A stretch of 64,000 bases of DNA from Typhlomys cinereus (GCA_023101885.1 JALPQD010000137.1:1054001-1118000), one strand, 5' to 3'. Positions 34,631-46,300 are shown, counted from the first letter of the stretch. Made by a program: numbers and translations. Notes: generated from the letters alone by a model not told the origin.

Positions 34631-36131
34631 TCTTTGATTAATTAATTGCTTACTCTGTCTTCCAGTCCCATGGTCGACAGGAATTATCACAGCAGAGCTT
34701 TGACTGGATGAATGGACGAACAGATGAAATGAAGTCTTACTCTTGGATGAAAGAGGCCCAGCTCCTGAATCCCTAGTGCCCAGCCAATCACCAGCCCCTT
34801 TGGTCTTCATCGTACAACCTCCATGAATGCAGCCTGACACTAGCTTCCATATCGAAAGCTCATTTAAATTACATGTTGTAGGGCCTTGTTAAGTGGATTA
34901 TTTGATCCATCAGGGCACCTATATTACTAGGCGGAAGAGTTCCCAGAAGATTTCTTTATAGAGATACCGTAATTAAAATAAACCACCATTCTGGTCCCTC
35001 AGCAGAAGGTGTGCTGGTTTTAAAACATCTAGCTCATAAAAGACCCCTCCCAAACACACACACACACATACCTTACCTTTAAACCATTCAGAGTTGCCTT
35101 GCCCACCGAGGTGAGGTGGACATGGAAAAAAAATCTATTTAAATTATTTTATTGTTAAGGGTTCAACAAGAACAAACCTCCATGACTAGTGGAATAATTT
35201 TTACAATGCCACCTTAGAGGCTGCAGTAGCTTCACATGGACACTACTTGACCAGATGCCTTCCTTTGCTGTTGTTTGGCTGTCTTCTGGCAAGCTTTCCA
35301 CACTCCTGTGATGCCAGCCTAGCCCTGGCATTTCCCTAATACCCCATGATCCAAACTGATCTGTTCACACAGTCTCACTTCCAAACTAAGCTTCTGTCCT
35401 CACAGATCTCTGGAAGTATTTAGACATCTAATGTCCTGATACACACAGGAAGAGCAACGAATGAAAAAGCTCTTTATTCTTCCTTCCAGCAGCAAAAAGC
35501 CTTCTCAGGACCTGCTTGCCAAAGCAGACATTGTCCCATTTCTTGCCTTCTTTGTGACATAAGCTCAATGGTGCAGCAGCCCCTCTGGCCAGGCTCTCGC
35601 TTATTGAACCTGTTCTTATCAAGATCAAACCTATCTACAGGCGTCTCAGTCCATGTCAACTTGCTCCTTGACATGGTGACTGAGGACTTCATCAACCTCA
35701 AATGTTTTCTTGCTGTGCCGCCTAGCACACCACCGTCACTCATCCTTTAACTCTCTGGACTCTCTATCATTTCCTTTTGCATATTCCTCTTTAACACGGT
35801 TTGGTTTCTGAAAATGGTAACATTGTGTGTCTGAATTTGCTTAGGGACCTCATCTGGCTCATGCTTGGGTGGAACCATAGGGGATAAATTCTAAATTTAA
35901 CAGACCTTCTCTGGAGCTCCACACTCAGGTATATAATCAATTGCCAAAATTCTCAAAATCTGGACAACTGATCCTTCAGTTTTTTCCATATTCTTTTATA
36001 TTAAAAAATAAGAGCAAATGCTCAGACAAAGCTCTGTAGTAATTCATCTCTGCCCCCTCCTATAACCACAGTCAAGTTCTCAACAAATACAAAAAGAATT
36101 AAGCAGATTCTTGACAGTTTCATATCATGTC
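34631..36131. other. Unique DNA left of the L1
   Basis: No gene or repeat assigned. A short CA run at 35055-35069. Confidence 0.45.
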
Positions 36132-36147
36132 TGCTGTGACAAATTTA
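36132..36147. repeat. Target-site duplication of the L1, 3' copy
   Basis: 'tgctgtgacaaattta', identical to 42470-42485. The L1 A tail (T run on this strand) starts at the next base. Confidence 0.95.
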
Positions 36148-36162
36148 TTTTTTATTTTTTTT

Positions 36163-36168
36163 TTTATT
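36163..36168 (-). terminator. L1 polyadenylation signal AATAAA
   Basis: AATAAA on the minus strand at the boundary between the 3'UTR and the A tail (two non-A bases in 21 nt), as expected of an L1 transcript end. Confidence 0.6.
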
Positions 36169-36200
36169 AAAAATTTAATTATACATTTTAAAAATTTTTT

Positions 36201-36262
36201 ACCAGTTCCCTCCCTCCCCCCTCTTCCCCCTCCCCTTTCCCCAGTGCCTCCCCCCCAATTCC
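36201..36262 (-). other. L1 3'UTR G-rich tract (G-quadruplex potential)
   Basis: In element sense this is a polypurine stretch with many runs of three to seven Gs. A G-rich, quadruplex-prone tract near the 3' end is a conserved hallmark of mammalian L1 3'UTRs. Confidence 0.8.
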
Positions 36263-37132
36263 CAGATAGTCCTTTATTGTGTGTGCCTAACTCTCCACTG
36301 TGTCCTCCTCTCCGATGACATATAAGGACCCAGTGGCATTTCCATAAGCCCTTTCTCTTGTTCCCCTTAAGCATAAGATCACTACTATGGCTGTCAATCC
36401 CTTGCCTCCAGGGGTCTCGGTGCCCTTATCAGATGCTAGACTTTATGAGGGCAACAGTGCGCTGGACATTGCGCAGGGCATGCAAAGTTCCATTATGATT
36501 GCTTTGGCCCCAACTATTGTTGAGAATCTTGCAAATCGTTGCTCCTCCCATCCTTTTGCTCTTACAATCTTACCGCCCCCTCTTCCGCAAATGTCCCTGA
36601 GCTCCAGGATGGGGAGAGATTAGGCTGTCCTAGTTCTATGTGATTGATATAGAGTCTCTGAAGTTCTGGATTGTGGTTTGTTGATTTTCTTTTGCAGTTT
36701 TGCTGCTCCTGCAATTCCCTTCACTCCATTCTGCTGGGCACTGTATGTCACCCCCTGGCCAGAGACAAAAAGCTGTTAAACTGGAGTCTTGTTGTAATAG
36801 CACATTCAAGGGTAGATGTAATAAGAGTAGGAAACCTCACTGAGAGAGGGGTCCATCACCCATTTGCAAAATGATTACTTTTTATCTGCTAGACTATATG
36901 CCCTCCCCTTCTGGTGAGATCAGGAAAGAACGTCTGTGAACTTAACCAGGTTTCTCATTACTTACTTGCAGACCTTCATGGAGGCCTATTTTCTCTGCTG
37001 TAACATGGTCTCCTCTCTCTTTGTTTCTGGTGTGGCCCTCCTAACCCATCTCTCTTGTTCATAATCCTTGCAATTACTGTGTTACATAGGTTTACTTTTG
37101 AGTGTCCCAATGTGGGCTGGGTGAGTTTGGTA

Positions 37133-39673
37133 CTAGGAGCCACCTATTAGGGAGTACATACGGCGCTTAATTTTCTGGGTTTGGGATACTTCACTTAATA
37201 TAATTCTTTCTAATGACATCCATTTCCCAGCAAATTCCAGTAATTCATCATTTTTGATGGCTGAGTAGTACTCCATTGTATAGATGTACCACAGTTTCCT
37301 TATCCACTCGTCAACTGTTGGACATTTAGGTTGATTCCATGACTTTGCTATTGTAAACAGTGCTGCTATGAACATGGTCGAGCTTGTGCTATTGAGGCGA
37401 ACCTTTGCTGCTTGGGGGGTTATTCCCAAAAGTGGGATAGCAGGGTCATATGGCATTTCAATCTTTAATTTCTTTAAGAATCTCCAGACGGCTCGCCAGA
37501 GTGGCTGTATGAGCCTGCATTCCCACCAACAATGTAGGAGAGTTCCCCTCTCTCCACATCCTCTCCAGCATTTGTCGTTGTTTGTATTGTGGATTTTTGC
37601 CATCCTGACCGGGGTGAGATGATATCTCAGGGAAGTTTTGATTTGCATTTCCCTGATGGCGAAGGAAGTGGAGCATTTTTTAAGATAATTGTTAGACATT
37701 TTAATTTCATCCCTGGTAAAGTTTCTTTGAAGTTCCAGGGCCCATTTTTTAATTGGGCCAGTGTTTTCCTTGGAGTTTAATTTTCTAAGTTCTTTGTGCA
37801 CTCTGGACAGTAGAGCTCTGTCAGATATGTGATTAGTGAAGATTTTCTCCCATTCTGTGGGTTGCCTTTGAGCTCGTGTTACAATCTCTTTATCTGAACA
37901 GAAGCTCTTTAATTTCACAAGATCCCAACTGTTGAGAGTTGGTAGCAGTGACTGTGCCATTGGATGTCTGTTTAGGAACTGTTGGCCTAGCCCAACCAGC
38001 TCGAGGGAGTTCCCTATCTTTTCAACTATGGTTTTTAAAGTCTCTGGCCTGATATCAAGATCCTTGATCCATTTGGAATTAAGTCTTGTACATGGTGACA
38101 AGTACGGGTCCAGCTTTAATCTTCTGCATGTGGAGATCCAGTTTTGCCAGCACCATTTGTTGAAGATGCTGTTCTTTTTCCATTGGATTCTTTGGGCCCC
38201 TTTGTCAAAGACCAAATGGCTGTAACTTTGTGGGCTTATATCTGGGTCTTCAATCCTTATCCATTGATCTGTGTGTCTATTTTGGAGCCAGTACCAGGCT
38301 GTCTTTATAACTATGGATTTGTAGTATAGACTTAGGTTTGGTATGGTAATACCTCCAGCTGTGTTTTTGTTACTCAGGATTGTTTTGGCTATCCTGGGTC
38401 TTTTGTGCCTCCAAATGAACTTTGAGATTGTTTGGTCAACTTCTTTGAAGAATTGCTTTGGGATTTTGATTGGTATAGCATTGAATCTGTATATTGCCTT
38501 TGGTAGGATGGTCATTTTTACAATGTTGATTCTGCCAATCCAGGAACAAGGGAGGTCTTTCCACCTTCTGGTGTCTTCTGCAATTTCTTTCTTTAGGGTT
38601 TTAAAGTTTTCATTGTAAAGGTCTTTTACCTCCTTAGTTAGGTTTATACCAAGGTATTTCATTTTTTTAGGGGTTATAGTAAATGGCATGGTTTCTCTCA
38701 AGGCTTTTTCACTTCTTTCATTCTGGGCATATAGGAAGGCCTCTGATTTTTGCACATTTATTTTGTATCCTGCCACCCTGCTGAACTTCTCAATTAGTTC
38801 CAGGAGCTTCCTGGTGGAGTTTTTGGGATCACTCAGGTATAAGATCATGTCATCTGCAAATAGAGATAGCTTGACTTCTTCCTTGCCAATTTGAATCCCT
38901 CTTATGTCCCTTTCTTGTCTTATGGCTTCGGCTAAGACTTCAAGTACAATATTGAATAGAAGTGGTGAGAGTGGACAGCCTTGTCTTGTTCCTGATCGAA
39001 GTGGGAATGCTTCCAATTGTTCCCCATTGAGCATAATCCTTGCTGTGGGCTTGTTGTATACAGCTTTTATTATATTGATAAAGGTTCCTTCCATTCCTAC
39101 TGTCTCTAGCGTTTTGATCATAAAAGGCTGTTGGATCTTGTCAAAAGCTTTTTCTGCATCTATCGAGAGTATCATGTGGTCTTGGACTTTGGACTGGTTT
39201 ACATGATGAATTACATTTATTGATTTGCGTATGTTGAACCAACCTTGTGTGCCGGGGATGAAGCCTACTTGGTCCCCATGAATGATCTTTTTAATATGTT
39301 TTTGAATCCGATTTGCTAAGACTTTGTTGAGAATCTTTGCGTCTGTGTTCATCAGGGAGATCGGCCTATAGTTTTCTTTTTTAAGTGAATCTTTATTAGG
39401 TTTTGGGATTAAAACGATATTAGCTTCATAGAAGGAATTTGGTAGTGTTCCTTCCTTTGCTATTTGATGGAACAGTTTAAGGAGTATTGGTGTTATTAAC
39501 TCCTTAAATGTCTTGTAGAACTCTGTGCTGAATCCATCTGGTCCAGGACATTTTTTGGTGGGAAGATTCGAGATTACTTCCTCAATTTCCTTATATGTTA
39601 TAGGACTATTTAAATAATTCACAACTTCCTGATTCAATTTAGGTAAGTTGTGTTTACTTAGAAATTCATCCAT
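37133..39673 (-). CDS. L1 ORF2, reverse transcriptase and C-terminal part (frameshifted from the endonuclease part)
   Basis: 846 codons from an in-frame ATG at 39673 to the stop at 37133. This is the second part of ORF2p, which reverse-transcribes L1 RNA at the nicked target. Visible: the finger region with 'PGPDGF' (about residues 43-48), the RT palm with 'SIDAEKAF' (170-177) and the catalytic FADD motif (272-275), '[13 protein letters not shown]' (228-240), the thumb, and a C-terminal CCHC knuckle (C702, C706, H714, C719). It ends 'SLIGGS', where L1 ORF2 normally ends. With the endonuclease part the total is about 1,274 residues, the usual L1 length. The ATG is internal to normal ORF2, so this is not an independent gene start. 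As the sequence stands it would only be made by reinitiation or frameshifting. Confidence 0.93.
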   Translation of the reverse strand: MDEFLSKHNLPKLNQEVVNYLNSPITYKEIEEVISNLPTKKCPGPDGFSTEFYKTFKELITPILLKLFHQIAKEGTLPNSFYEANIVLIPKPNKDSLKKENYRPISLMNTDAKILNKVLANRIQKHIKKIIHGDQVGFIPGTQGWFNIRKSINVIHHVNQSKVQDHMILSIDAEKAFDKIQQPFMIKTLETVGMEGTFINIIKAVYNKPTARIMLNGEQLEAFPLRSGTRQGCPLSPLLFNIVLEVLAEAIRQERDIRGIQIGKEEVKLSLFADDMILYLSDPKNSTRKLLELIEKFSRVAGYKINVQKSEAFLYAQNERSEKALRETMPFTITPKKMKYLGINLTKEVKDLYNENFKTLKKEIAEDTRRWKDLPCSWIGRINIVKMTILPKAIYRFNAIPIKIPKQFFKEVDQTISKFIWRHKRPRIAKTILSNKNTAGGITIPNLSLYYKSIVIKTAWYWLQNRHTDQWIRIEDPDISPQSYSHLVFDKGAQRIQWKKNSIFNKWCWQNWISTCRRLKLDPYLSPCTRLNSKWIKDLDIRPETLKTIVEKIGNSLELVGLGQQFLNRHPMAQSLLPTLNSWDLVKLKSFCSDKEIVTRAQRQPTEWEKIFTNHISDRALLSRVHKELRKLNSKENTGPIKKWALELQRNFTRDEIKMSNNYLKKCSTSFAIREMQIKTSLRYHLTPVRMAKIHNTNNDKCWRGCGERGTLLHCWWECRLIQPLWRAVWRFLKKLKIEMPYDPAIPLLGITPQAAKVRLNSTSSTMFIAALFTIAKSWNQPKCPTVDEWIRKLWYIYTMEYYSAIKNDELLEFAGKWMSLERIILSEVSQTQKIKRRMYSLIGGS

Positions 39674-40956
39674 CTCTTTGTGTTGTCAAACTTCACAGAG
39701 TATAAGTTTTTGAAATATGATGTTATAATTCTCTGGATTTCTTGGGTATCCGTAGTGATAACTCCATGTTCATTTCTAATTTTGTTAATTTGGGTTTTCT
39801 CTCTCTTGCTTTTGGTTAGTTTAGCTAGGGGTGTATCAATCTTGTTGATTTTTTCAAAGAACCAGCTTTTTGATTGGTTGATTTTTTCTATCGTTTTCTT
39901 AGTCTCGATTTCAGATATTTCTCCCCTTATTTTGCTAATCTCTTCTCTTCTACTGCTTTTAGGATCAGATTGCTCTAGTTTCTCTAAAGCTTTAAGCTGC
40001 ATTGTTAAGTTGTTTATTTCTGATGTTTCCATTTTTTTGACGTGGGCATTAAGAGCTATGAACTTACCTCTTAGAACAGCTTTCATTGTGTCCCAGAGAT
40101 TTTGGTAAGTTGTATTTTCGTTATCATTCACTTTCAGGAAATCTTGAATTTCCTTTTTAATTTCTTCCTGAATCCAGTTCTCATTCAGCATCATAGTGTT
40201 AAGTTTCCAGGAGTTAGTGCATTTTCTCTTGTTTGATGTGTTGTGGATGTCCAGCTTTAGGCCGTGGTGGTCTGATAGGGCACAGGTTAGCATTTCAACT
40301 TTCTTGTATATGTGTAGATTCATTTTGTGGCCCAATATGTGATCTATTTTGGAGAAAGTTCCATGTGCTGCTGAGAAAAATGTGTATTCTTTGGTGCGTG
40401 GATGAAAAGTTCGATAGAGATCTGTGAGGTCCATTTCTTTCAGGGTTTGATTAAGTTCCAAAGTGTCTCTGTTAAGCTTTTGACCTGTTGATCTATCCCA
40501 TGTAGAGAGGGCGGTGTTGAAGTCCCCAAGAATTATCGTTTGGGGGTTGATTTCTTGCTTTAGACGCTGTAGGGTTTTCTTAATGAATGTGGGGGGGTCC
40601 GTATTGGGTGCATATATGTTCAGTATTGTGAAATCTTCCTGGTGAATTGTACCTCTGACTAAAATGTAGTATCCATCCGTGTCTCTTATAATTTTTTTTG
40701 GTTTGAAATCCACTTTGTCTGATAGCATAATGGCTACCCCTGCCTGTTTTCTGCTTCCATTTGCTTGTAGAATTGTTGACCAGCCTTTTATTTTTAGAGC
40801 GTGCCTATCTTTTGTGGTGAGATGGGTTTCCTGCAGGCAACAGATTGATGGATTGTGATTTTTAATCCAAGTTTGTAATCTGTGTCTCTTGATCGGTGAA
40901 TTAAGTCCATTAACATTTAGTGTTATAATGGAGAAACTATTGTTAATTCCAGACAT
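39658..40956 (-). CDS. L1 ORF2, apurinic-like endonuclease part, truncated by frameshift
   Basis: 432 codons starting MSGINN. The first about 240 residues are the APE-type endonuclease that nicks target DNA at TTTT/AA-like sites. Its catalytic residues fall at the numbering known from human L1: N14, E43, Y115, D145, N147, D205, D229, H230. The region up to residue about 427 follows L1 ORF2. A single missing base near 39674-39680 then shifts the frame, adds five foreign residues and stops at 39658. Everything downstream stays open in the next frame, overlapping by 16 nt. It is either a real inactivating mutation or an assembly or sequencing error in a purine run. Confidence 0.93.
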   Translation of the reverse strand: MSGINNSFSIITLNVNGLNSPIKRHRLQTWIKNHNPSICCLQETHLTTKDRHALKIKGWSTILQANGSRKQAGVAIMLSDKVDFKPKKIIRDTDGYYILVRGTIHQEDFTILNIYAPNTDPPTFIKKTLQRLKQEINPQTIILGDFNTALSTWDRSTGQKLNRDTLELNQTLKEMDLTDLYRTFHPRTKEYTFFSAAHGTFSKIDHILGHKMNLHIYKKVEMLTCALSDHHGLKLDIHNTSNKRKCTNSWKLNTMMLNENWIQEEIKKEIQDFLKVNDNENTTYQNLWDTMKAVLRGKFIALNAHVKKMETSEINNLTMQLKALEKLEQSDPKSSRREEISKIRGEISEIETKKTIEKINQSKSWFFEKINKIDTPLAKLTKSKREKTQINKIRNEHGVITTDTQEIQRIITSYFKNLYSVKFDNTKRWMNF

Positions 40957-41006
40957 TTATTATGTTTAGTAGCTTTTATAAGTATATTGCTTCGCTTTTA
41001 ATGGTG

Positions 41007-42077
41007 TTATATTTGCCTTCTGTTCTCCTGGATATGCCTGTTTTTTTCTTCACGCTTGAGTATCATTTCTAGCAGTTTTTGAAGGCCTGGTTTGGTGGCC
41101 ATGTATCCCTTAAAGTTGTCTTTGTGCTGGAAAATTTTTCTTTCTCCCTCGATCATGACTGATAGTTTTGCAGGGTAAATCAGCCTGGGTTGACATTTTT
41201 GCTCATTCAATACTTGAAGTATGTCTCTCCAAGCTCTTCTTGCTTTTACTATTTCGACTGAGAAGTCATTAGTTATTTTAATAGGTTTGCCTTTAAAAGT
41301 GACTTGTTTTTTCTCCCTTGAAGCTCTCATCACCAGTTCTTTATCTTGAATGTGGAGTGTTTTAACTATTATTTGCCGCGGTGTGCTTCTATTTTGGTCG
41401 TATCTGTTTGGGGTGCGGAATGCCTCTTGTATATGAATGGGCCTCTCTTTTTTTAGATGAGGAAAGTTTTCCTTGATGATCGTTTGAAAAATTTCCTCAG
41501 GGGTGGTATTTTGAGATTCTTGCTCCGGTATTCCATGAATACGCATGTTAGGCTTCTTCAGGGTGTCCCATATCTCTTGGATATTTCTCTCAAGTATCTT
41601 TTTGGCTTTAACAACCTCTTCCATTGAGCTGGTTAGTACTCCCACTTTATCTTCAAGGTCTGAAATTCTGTTTTCTGCTTCATTAGTTCTGTTGATAAGA
41701 CTCTCTGTGGCGTTCTGGGTTGAAGATAACTTGTCTTTTAGCTCAGTTTTAAACTCTGCTTGAGTTTGTTTTAACTGTTCTATGCCACTTTTTGTTTCTT
41801 GCACTGTTTTTCTCAACTCCTCCAGATGTCTGTTGTGTTGCTCTTCAAAGCGATTGATTCGATTATGTAATTCCTCCCGGATTTCCTCTTTCATAGTATT
41901 GAACATGGTAATGATCATATTTTGAAAGTCTTTATCCTGGGTGGGGCTTTCTTGGCCTTTTTCCGCGGGTTTGTTCTTGTTGGAGTCTAACATTATGGGA
42001 TTAATTTCTTCAGTGGGAAATTTGTTTACTTGAGTGTTGCTTCTCATGGATTTGCACTTTGACTTTGGCATTGTCAT
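41007..42077 (-). CDS. L1 ORF1p, RNA-binding chaperone, intact
   Basis: 356 codons with an intact frame. ORF1p forms a trimer through a long coiled coil, binds L1 RNA and has nucleic-acid chaperone activity in the cytoplasmic ribonucleoprotein. Visible: a polar N terminus (1-53), a heptad-rich coiled coil (about 54-168) including the conserved 'RTNEAENRISDLED' (130-143), an RRM-like domain (about 170-265) with 'RTPNRYDQNRSTPRQIIVK' (221-239), and a C-terminal domain (about 268-340) with 'ARRAWRDIL' and 'YPAKLS'. Slightly longer than human ORF1p (338). ATG at 42077 chosen; a second ATG two codons on (42071, MPKSK) is an equally plausible start. ORF2 begins 50 bp after the stop and is presumably translated by reinitiation, as in other L1s. 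Confidence 0.96.
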   Translation of the reverse strand: MTMPKSKCKSMRSNTQVNKFPTEEINPIMLDSNKNKPAEKGQESPTQDKDFQNMIITMFNTMKEEIREELHNRINRFEEQHNRHLEELRKTVQETKSGIEQLKQTQAEFKTELKDKLSSTQNATESLINRTNEAENRISDLEDKVGVLTSSMEEVVKAKKILERNIQEIWDTLKKPNMRIHGIPEQESQNTTPEEIFQTIIKENFPHLKKERPIHIQEAFRTPNRYDQNRSTPRQIIVKTLHIQDKELVMRASREKKQVTFKGKPIKITNDFSVEIVKARRAWRDILQVLNEQKCQPRLIYPAKLSVMIEGERKIFQHKDNFKGYMATKPGLQKLLEMILKREEKNRHIQENRRQI

Positions 42078-42469
42078 TTTAACTCTTAAGATCTCTCAAT
42101 TTCACTAAACTGAATTATTTGGCCTGGGGTACTGGTGGGCAGGGCCTGAACGGGGACTTACCTAGGGCGCGGGGTGAGGCCCGGGTGGACCGCGTGCGTG
42201 TCCCGACCGGCGGAGCGGGGGCGGGGCGAAGAAGGGAAGGATGGGCGCGTCGGCGTGGAGCTATTTAACCCGAGGGCAGCTGGGGCGGGGCCCGGGCGCA
42301 GGGGGAGGTGCTCCTCGTCCCTCGGCCCCCCGCGCGGCTCCGGCTGGATGGTGGGAGTCGGAGCCGGGTCCCCGTGGGCTGACCTGGGGGTCCTAGAGCG
42401 CGCGTTGAGGCCCGGCTGGATCTCGCGCAGGCGTCCCGACCGGCGGGGCGGGGGCGGGGCGAAGAAGGG
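42078..42469 (-). promoter_or_regulatory. L1 5'UTR promoter with ~231-bp tandem monomer
   Basis: CpG-rich (about 40 CpG) and very GC-rich, unlike the rest of the window. A block starting at 42161 recurs at 42392 (about 231 bp apart). The copies share 'gtcccgaccggcgg' and 'ggggcggggcgaagaaggg'. The second copy is cut off after about 78 bp at the element's 5' end, as with monomer arrays of mouse L1 promoters. It contains GC boxes (GGGGCGGGGC, Sp1-type). Transcription would run leftward. Confidence 0.8.
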
Positions 42470-42485
42470 TGCTGTGACAAATTTA
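42470..42485. repeat. Target-site duplication of the L1, 5' copy
   Basis: 'tgctgtgacaaattta', identical to 36132-36147. Confidence 0.95.
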
Positions 42486-42492
42486 GACCCAG

Positions 42493-42762
42493 CTCCTGTA
42501 ATCCTTACTGTGGGTTCCCTCAATAGCCACACCCCATGGTCCTTCCTGAGGTTCCTACAATAGCCACATAGTCCTTACTGTGGGTTCCTATGACAGTCCC
42601 CCCATAGTCCTGACTGTGGATTTCTACTTCAGCCAACCCATAGCCTATGGACTACTATAGCAGACATCCCACAGTCCTTACCCGGGGTTTCCACAACAGT
42701 CACCCCATGGTCATTACTGGAGGTTCCCACAGTAGTCACCCTATAATGTGGGTTCCTGCAAA
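42493..42762 (+). repeat. Degenerate minisatellite, ~34-36-bp unit, about 7.5 copies
   Basis: Recurring 'catagtccttactgtgggtt' followed by 'cctacaatagccac'-like sequence. Units begin near 42493, 42533, 42567, 42600, 42634, 42668, 42703 and 42738. The copies differ by substitutions and short indels. Lies about 8 bp from the L1 target duplication. Confidence 0.85.
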
Positions 42763-42789
42763 CTGGGGGATCCTGCAGCATGCCTTCTC

Positions 42790-43365
42790 TATTTCTACTC
42801 AGGTTTTTCTCTTAGTAGAGGAAATGCTTAACACAGTACCCACAATGATCTTGCTAAAATTAGAATATGCCACTACCATAATTCTACCCTGTAATACTTC
42901 CCATCTCACTTGAAATAAAGTCAGTCTAAATCTGAGGTCAGTTAGCTCTGTGTTATATTTCTGACCTCATGCTTAAATGACTTTCAGCCCTATTGAGCTC
43001 TATTAGTGTCTCTGGATTCAGTTCCATATCTTTGTTCTATGCTATCTACCTAGAGAGCTTTCCACAGATCCTACAAAACTTAATGTGAGTTTTCCACATT
43101 GTTCTCAATTTCAGGCTTTCATTGGTTATGTCACATTTTGGTATCTCTATTACTTCCTGCATTCCCTTCTTCATTACTCTCTTATAGTATTCAACACATC
43201 CTCATTGCCATATATTTCTTTATTTGTCTCATTTCTTGCCTGTCTCTCTTCACCCCAGCAGAATGTAAATTCCAAGAGGTTGAGTTGGTCTATGTTGAAA
43301 TACTTCTGTGGGTTAGAATGGTACATATGACTGAAATATTTGCTGAATAAAAAATAAATGAAATC
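42790..43365 (+). repeat. L2 (LINE-2) 3' end, plus strand
   Basis: Successive blocks parallel the L2 3' UTR: 'taatacttcccatctcactt', 'aaataaagtcagtctaaa', 'tagagagctttccacagatc', 'cagcagaatgtaaattccaa' and the terminal 'aaatatttgctgaataaaaa'. Ancient, non-coding. Confidence 0.75.
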
Positions 43366-46300
43366 ATGAGATGAAATATATGTTGAAGAGCTCATACATT
43401 AAAAATAACTGTTTTCATGTTTTAGAAGAAGCAGTAGCATTTCACAAATATTTATGAATTATGAATATACATAAGTGACCATTAATTACCTTTACAATGT
43501 AATAATAAATGTCATTAAAATTGCTTTCTACTTTGGAAATCAGGAGTAAACCTCATTTTCTACTTCATGTGGGAAAACCACCTGTGTCACATTACGCTAT
43601 GAGATGGAGGTTATGTGCCTTTTCTTTGCTCTTCAGGCTCATTTCTAAAAGGAAGATCAGCTTACTGGGTCTCTGATGAAGTGGGAGCAAGTGGGGTGTG
43701 GAAGGAGCCCTACAGAGCATTGGTAGTTGGATCCTAGGTATTCATGCCATTTACCCCCCCAAAAAAACACATTAATTTGCCTAGTGTGAATCCAGTTGGT
43801 ATACCCTGAAGTAGCTTAAGGATGAATGTGGCTAAACATATTGTTCAAGTGAAGACGTGAACTGAAGTAGGAAGCCCTTTGTGAAAAGGCAGTGAGATTT
43901 ACGCCACAAAGCCATGAATATGAGATATGCATGGTCATCAGCATACTATTACGGAGCTTCCATGTGTACAGCAATGTTTGCATGACCCCAGACATACATA
44001 TAAATTATAAATATGCAAATCAAACACTGATAGTAAACTAAAAAAGGAAGGTACTTTAAAGCAATTCTTTGAAAGACATATAATTTTATTCTTTATTAAA
44101 TACGCAAGCAATTTCACATGCTAATGAGACAGTCTGCTTGCTTAACTCTTGCTTGATAATTTTTTGCTTGTATATTTTATACTCCAGAACATACAGCATC
44201 TTTAATGAGTTTCAGAATTGATTGATGTTTTGTGACCATAAATTGTCAATGCTGGTCACAGCACTACACATAAGTATGTAGTAAAAAAAATGGCAGAATG
44301 ATTTTTAGGACCATTTCAGAAATTGCTGGAAATTCTGTCATGATTTTTTTTAACAAAACACAAGTCAGTAGCTTCAACAATTTTTTTAAAATGAAAAGAT
44401 GCAACATAGCACCATCAGAAGATGTACACTTATATGTGGATGCCTAATAGTAGGAAATTATTAGGGTTTTGATTTGTATAATTAAACTAGTATGCTTCCA
44501 TAAGAGCAGAAAACTTTTCAGTAGAAACATCGCATTTCATGCTCATAGCATACAGTAGTCCAGAATGCAAGCCAAGGTGTTTGAGGCACCATTTGCTGGA
44601 GCTTCACGCACCGCACTGGCTGATATGTGCAGTGCAAAGTACATAAGATGTATGTTTGGACTGAGGCTGCAGTGAAGTTGGGGGTACAGCATGGACATAT
44701 GCTGTTAGAAATACCTTAGACTTATTATGTGCTTTTTAATTCATTTTTGGTCATTTCACTTCACATTGAGAAAACTTCACTATTGCCCAAGTTTTGTGAT
44801 CATCCTCCACAACCACCTTCAGTTAATGACTTCACATAGATTCACTACATGAAGACACTGTGCAATTCATTGTACACTTTCTGCACCATGTCAGAGTTGT
44901 CAAGAGGCGTGTATTTCCTAGAAAGCAATTACTTTTTAAGTGAAATTAGGAGACCCCATGACAATGAAGACATTCATACCATTTATACACATATACAGAT
45001 AAATTATTTTCTGTAACTGGATTTTAATTGCCAATGTTGAGAGGGATTCTAAATTCAAAGATTAGATATTAGCTTTTTTTTTAAGTGCAAGCATCCCTTT
45101 TCCCAGGGATATCTAGAATGCATATTTAAAATTCAGATTTCATGTGAAAAAAATTATGTTCCAAATAAACCATAGTTTAGAGATCATTTCCACTATTTTA
45201 TTATTTTGTAACTTGCAAAGGTTGAAAGAATGGGAAAGCCAATGATACCAAACTCAAAGAACCTAAAGAGATGAACATAATGTTCACACACATAAGCAAG
45301 AGGTGTGCTTAAAAGGGTCTTGTGTGCAATTTCATATCAGTATCCACTCATGGACTCAGGACTGCTTTCATATTTGATGAAAAATTGAGAAGCTATCAAG
45401 CAGCAAGATGCATTTGATGGGGCGTTTCCAGGGATAGAGTGACAGTACCCATTATGCCAGGAACAACCCACCCTCCAAATACTTAGCACAGAAGGGCCTG
45501 TGCCAATACAATGGCGGATAATTTAATTCTTTCCCTCTCTACCACAATCACCATTGGCCTGTAAATGATGTCTCGCTTGGCCTGTCTCTCCCTCATCTGC
45601 TTTTACTTTGTCCTTTCCCTTTAATCTCTTCATCACAGCCTTGACCGAGGAACTCGGCAATATGGAGATCAAACACATCAAATGGGTAATTTTGGTTCTT
45701 TTTTGTTTTGTTTTATTTTTCTTATTTTTCATCACAAAACACACAATCCTGAGAGATGTGGTATAGCTCTTCCCCTTCCCTCATGAGCTTTATGCTGCCA
45801 TGTTCTGCACAGCCAGGATCTGAAGCACGGTGTCTTTAGCTTCTATGTGGACAAGTAAATATTTTAGCAGTAAATGCCAATGAGTATGTTTAGTGCACAG
45901 TCCCTCAATATTCATGGTGTGGTTTATTCTCTTGTCAACCTGTAGCATTCTGTCACTTTTATAGCTTGCATTTTTATAATCGATGTTATTATCCTTAGAC
46001 TGAGGCAAGAATAAAAAAGAATCAGCCAAGTGCTCGTGGAGTATAATAAACTGCACTTATAAAAGCATTTTTATTAGTAATTGTACTGAGAAATATGTGA
46101 TTCTATTTTAATTACATGTCAAATGAACTAATGAACTATAATACAAAGGAGGGCTTATATCCCATATTTAGTTCTTTGGGTTAAACTGCTGAACTTAACA
46201 CCATAATCCTATTTTTTAACTGATTTCTACATATTGCACCATACCAATAACTAACCAATAACATGAAAAGACATAAAAGAAAAATATATCTTACCAAATA

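Larger units (their letters stand above)
36148..42469 (-). mobile_element. L1: Full-length young LINE-1 retrotransposon
   Basis: In element sense: 5'UTR (42469-42078), ORF1 (42077-41007), a 50-bp spacer, ORF2 (40956-37133, one frameshift), a 3'UTR of about 1 kb with a G-rich tract, and an A tail (36168-36148) preceded by AATAAA. A perfect 16-bp duplication flanks it. Length about 6.3 kb. Both coding regions are open apart from a single frameshift, and the 5'UTR keeps about 40 CpGs, so insertion is recent on a genomic scale. Subfamily not assignable without a library. Confidence 0.97.

Noticed and set aside
37368..41763. Plus-strand ORFs of 60-142 codons inside the L1
   Set aside because: They are antisense shadows of ORF1 and ORF2. 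L1 homology is entirely on the minus strand.
42158..42563. GC-rich ORFs (124-129 codons) in the L1 5'UTR
   Set aside because: Open because of GC-rich, stop-poor sequence. They cross the L1 boundary and target duplication, so they cannot be an inherited gene.
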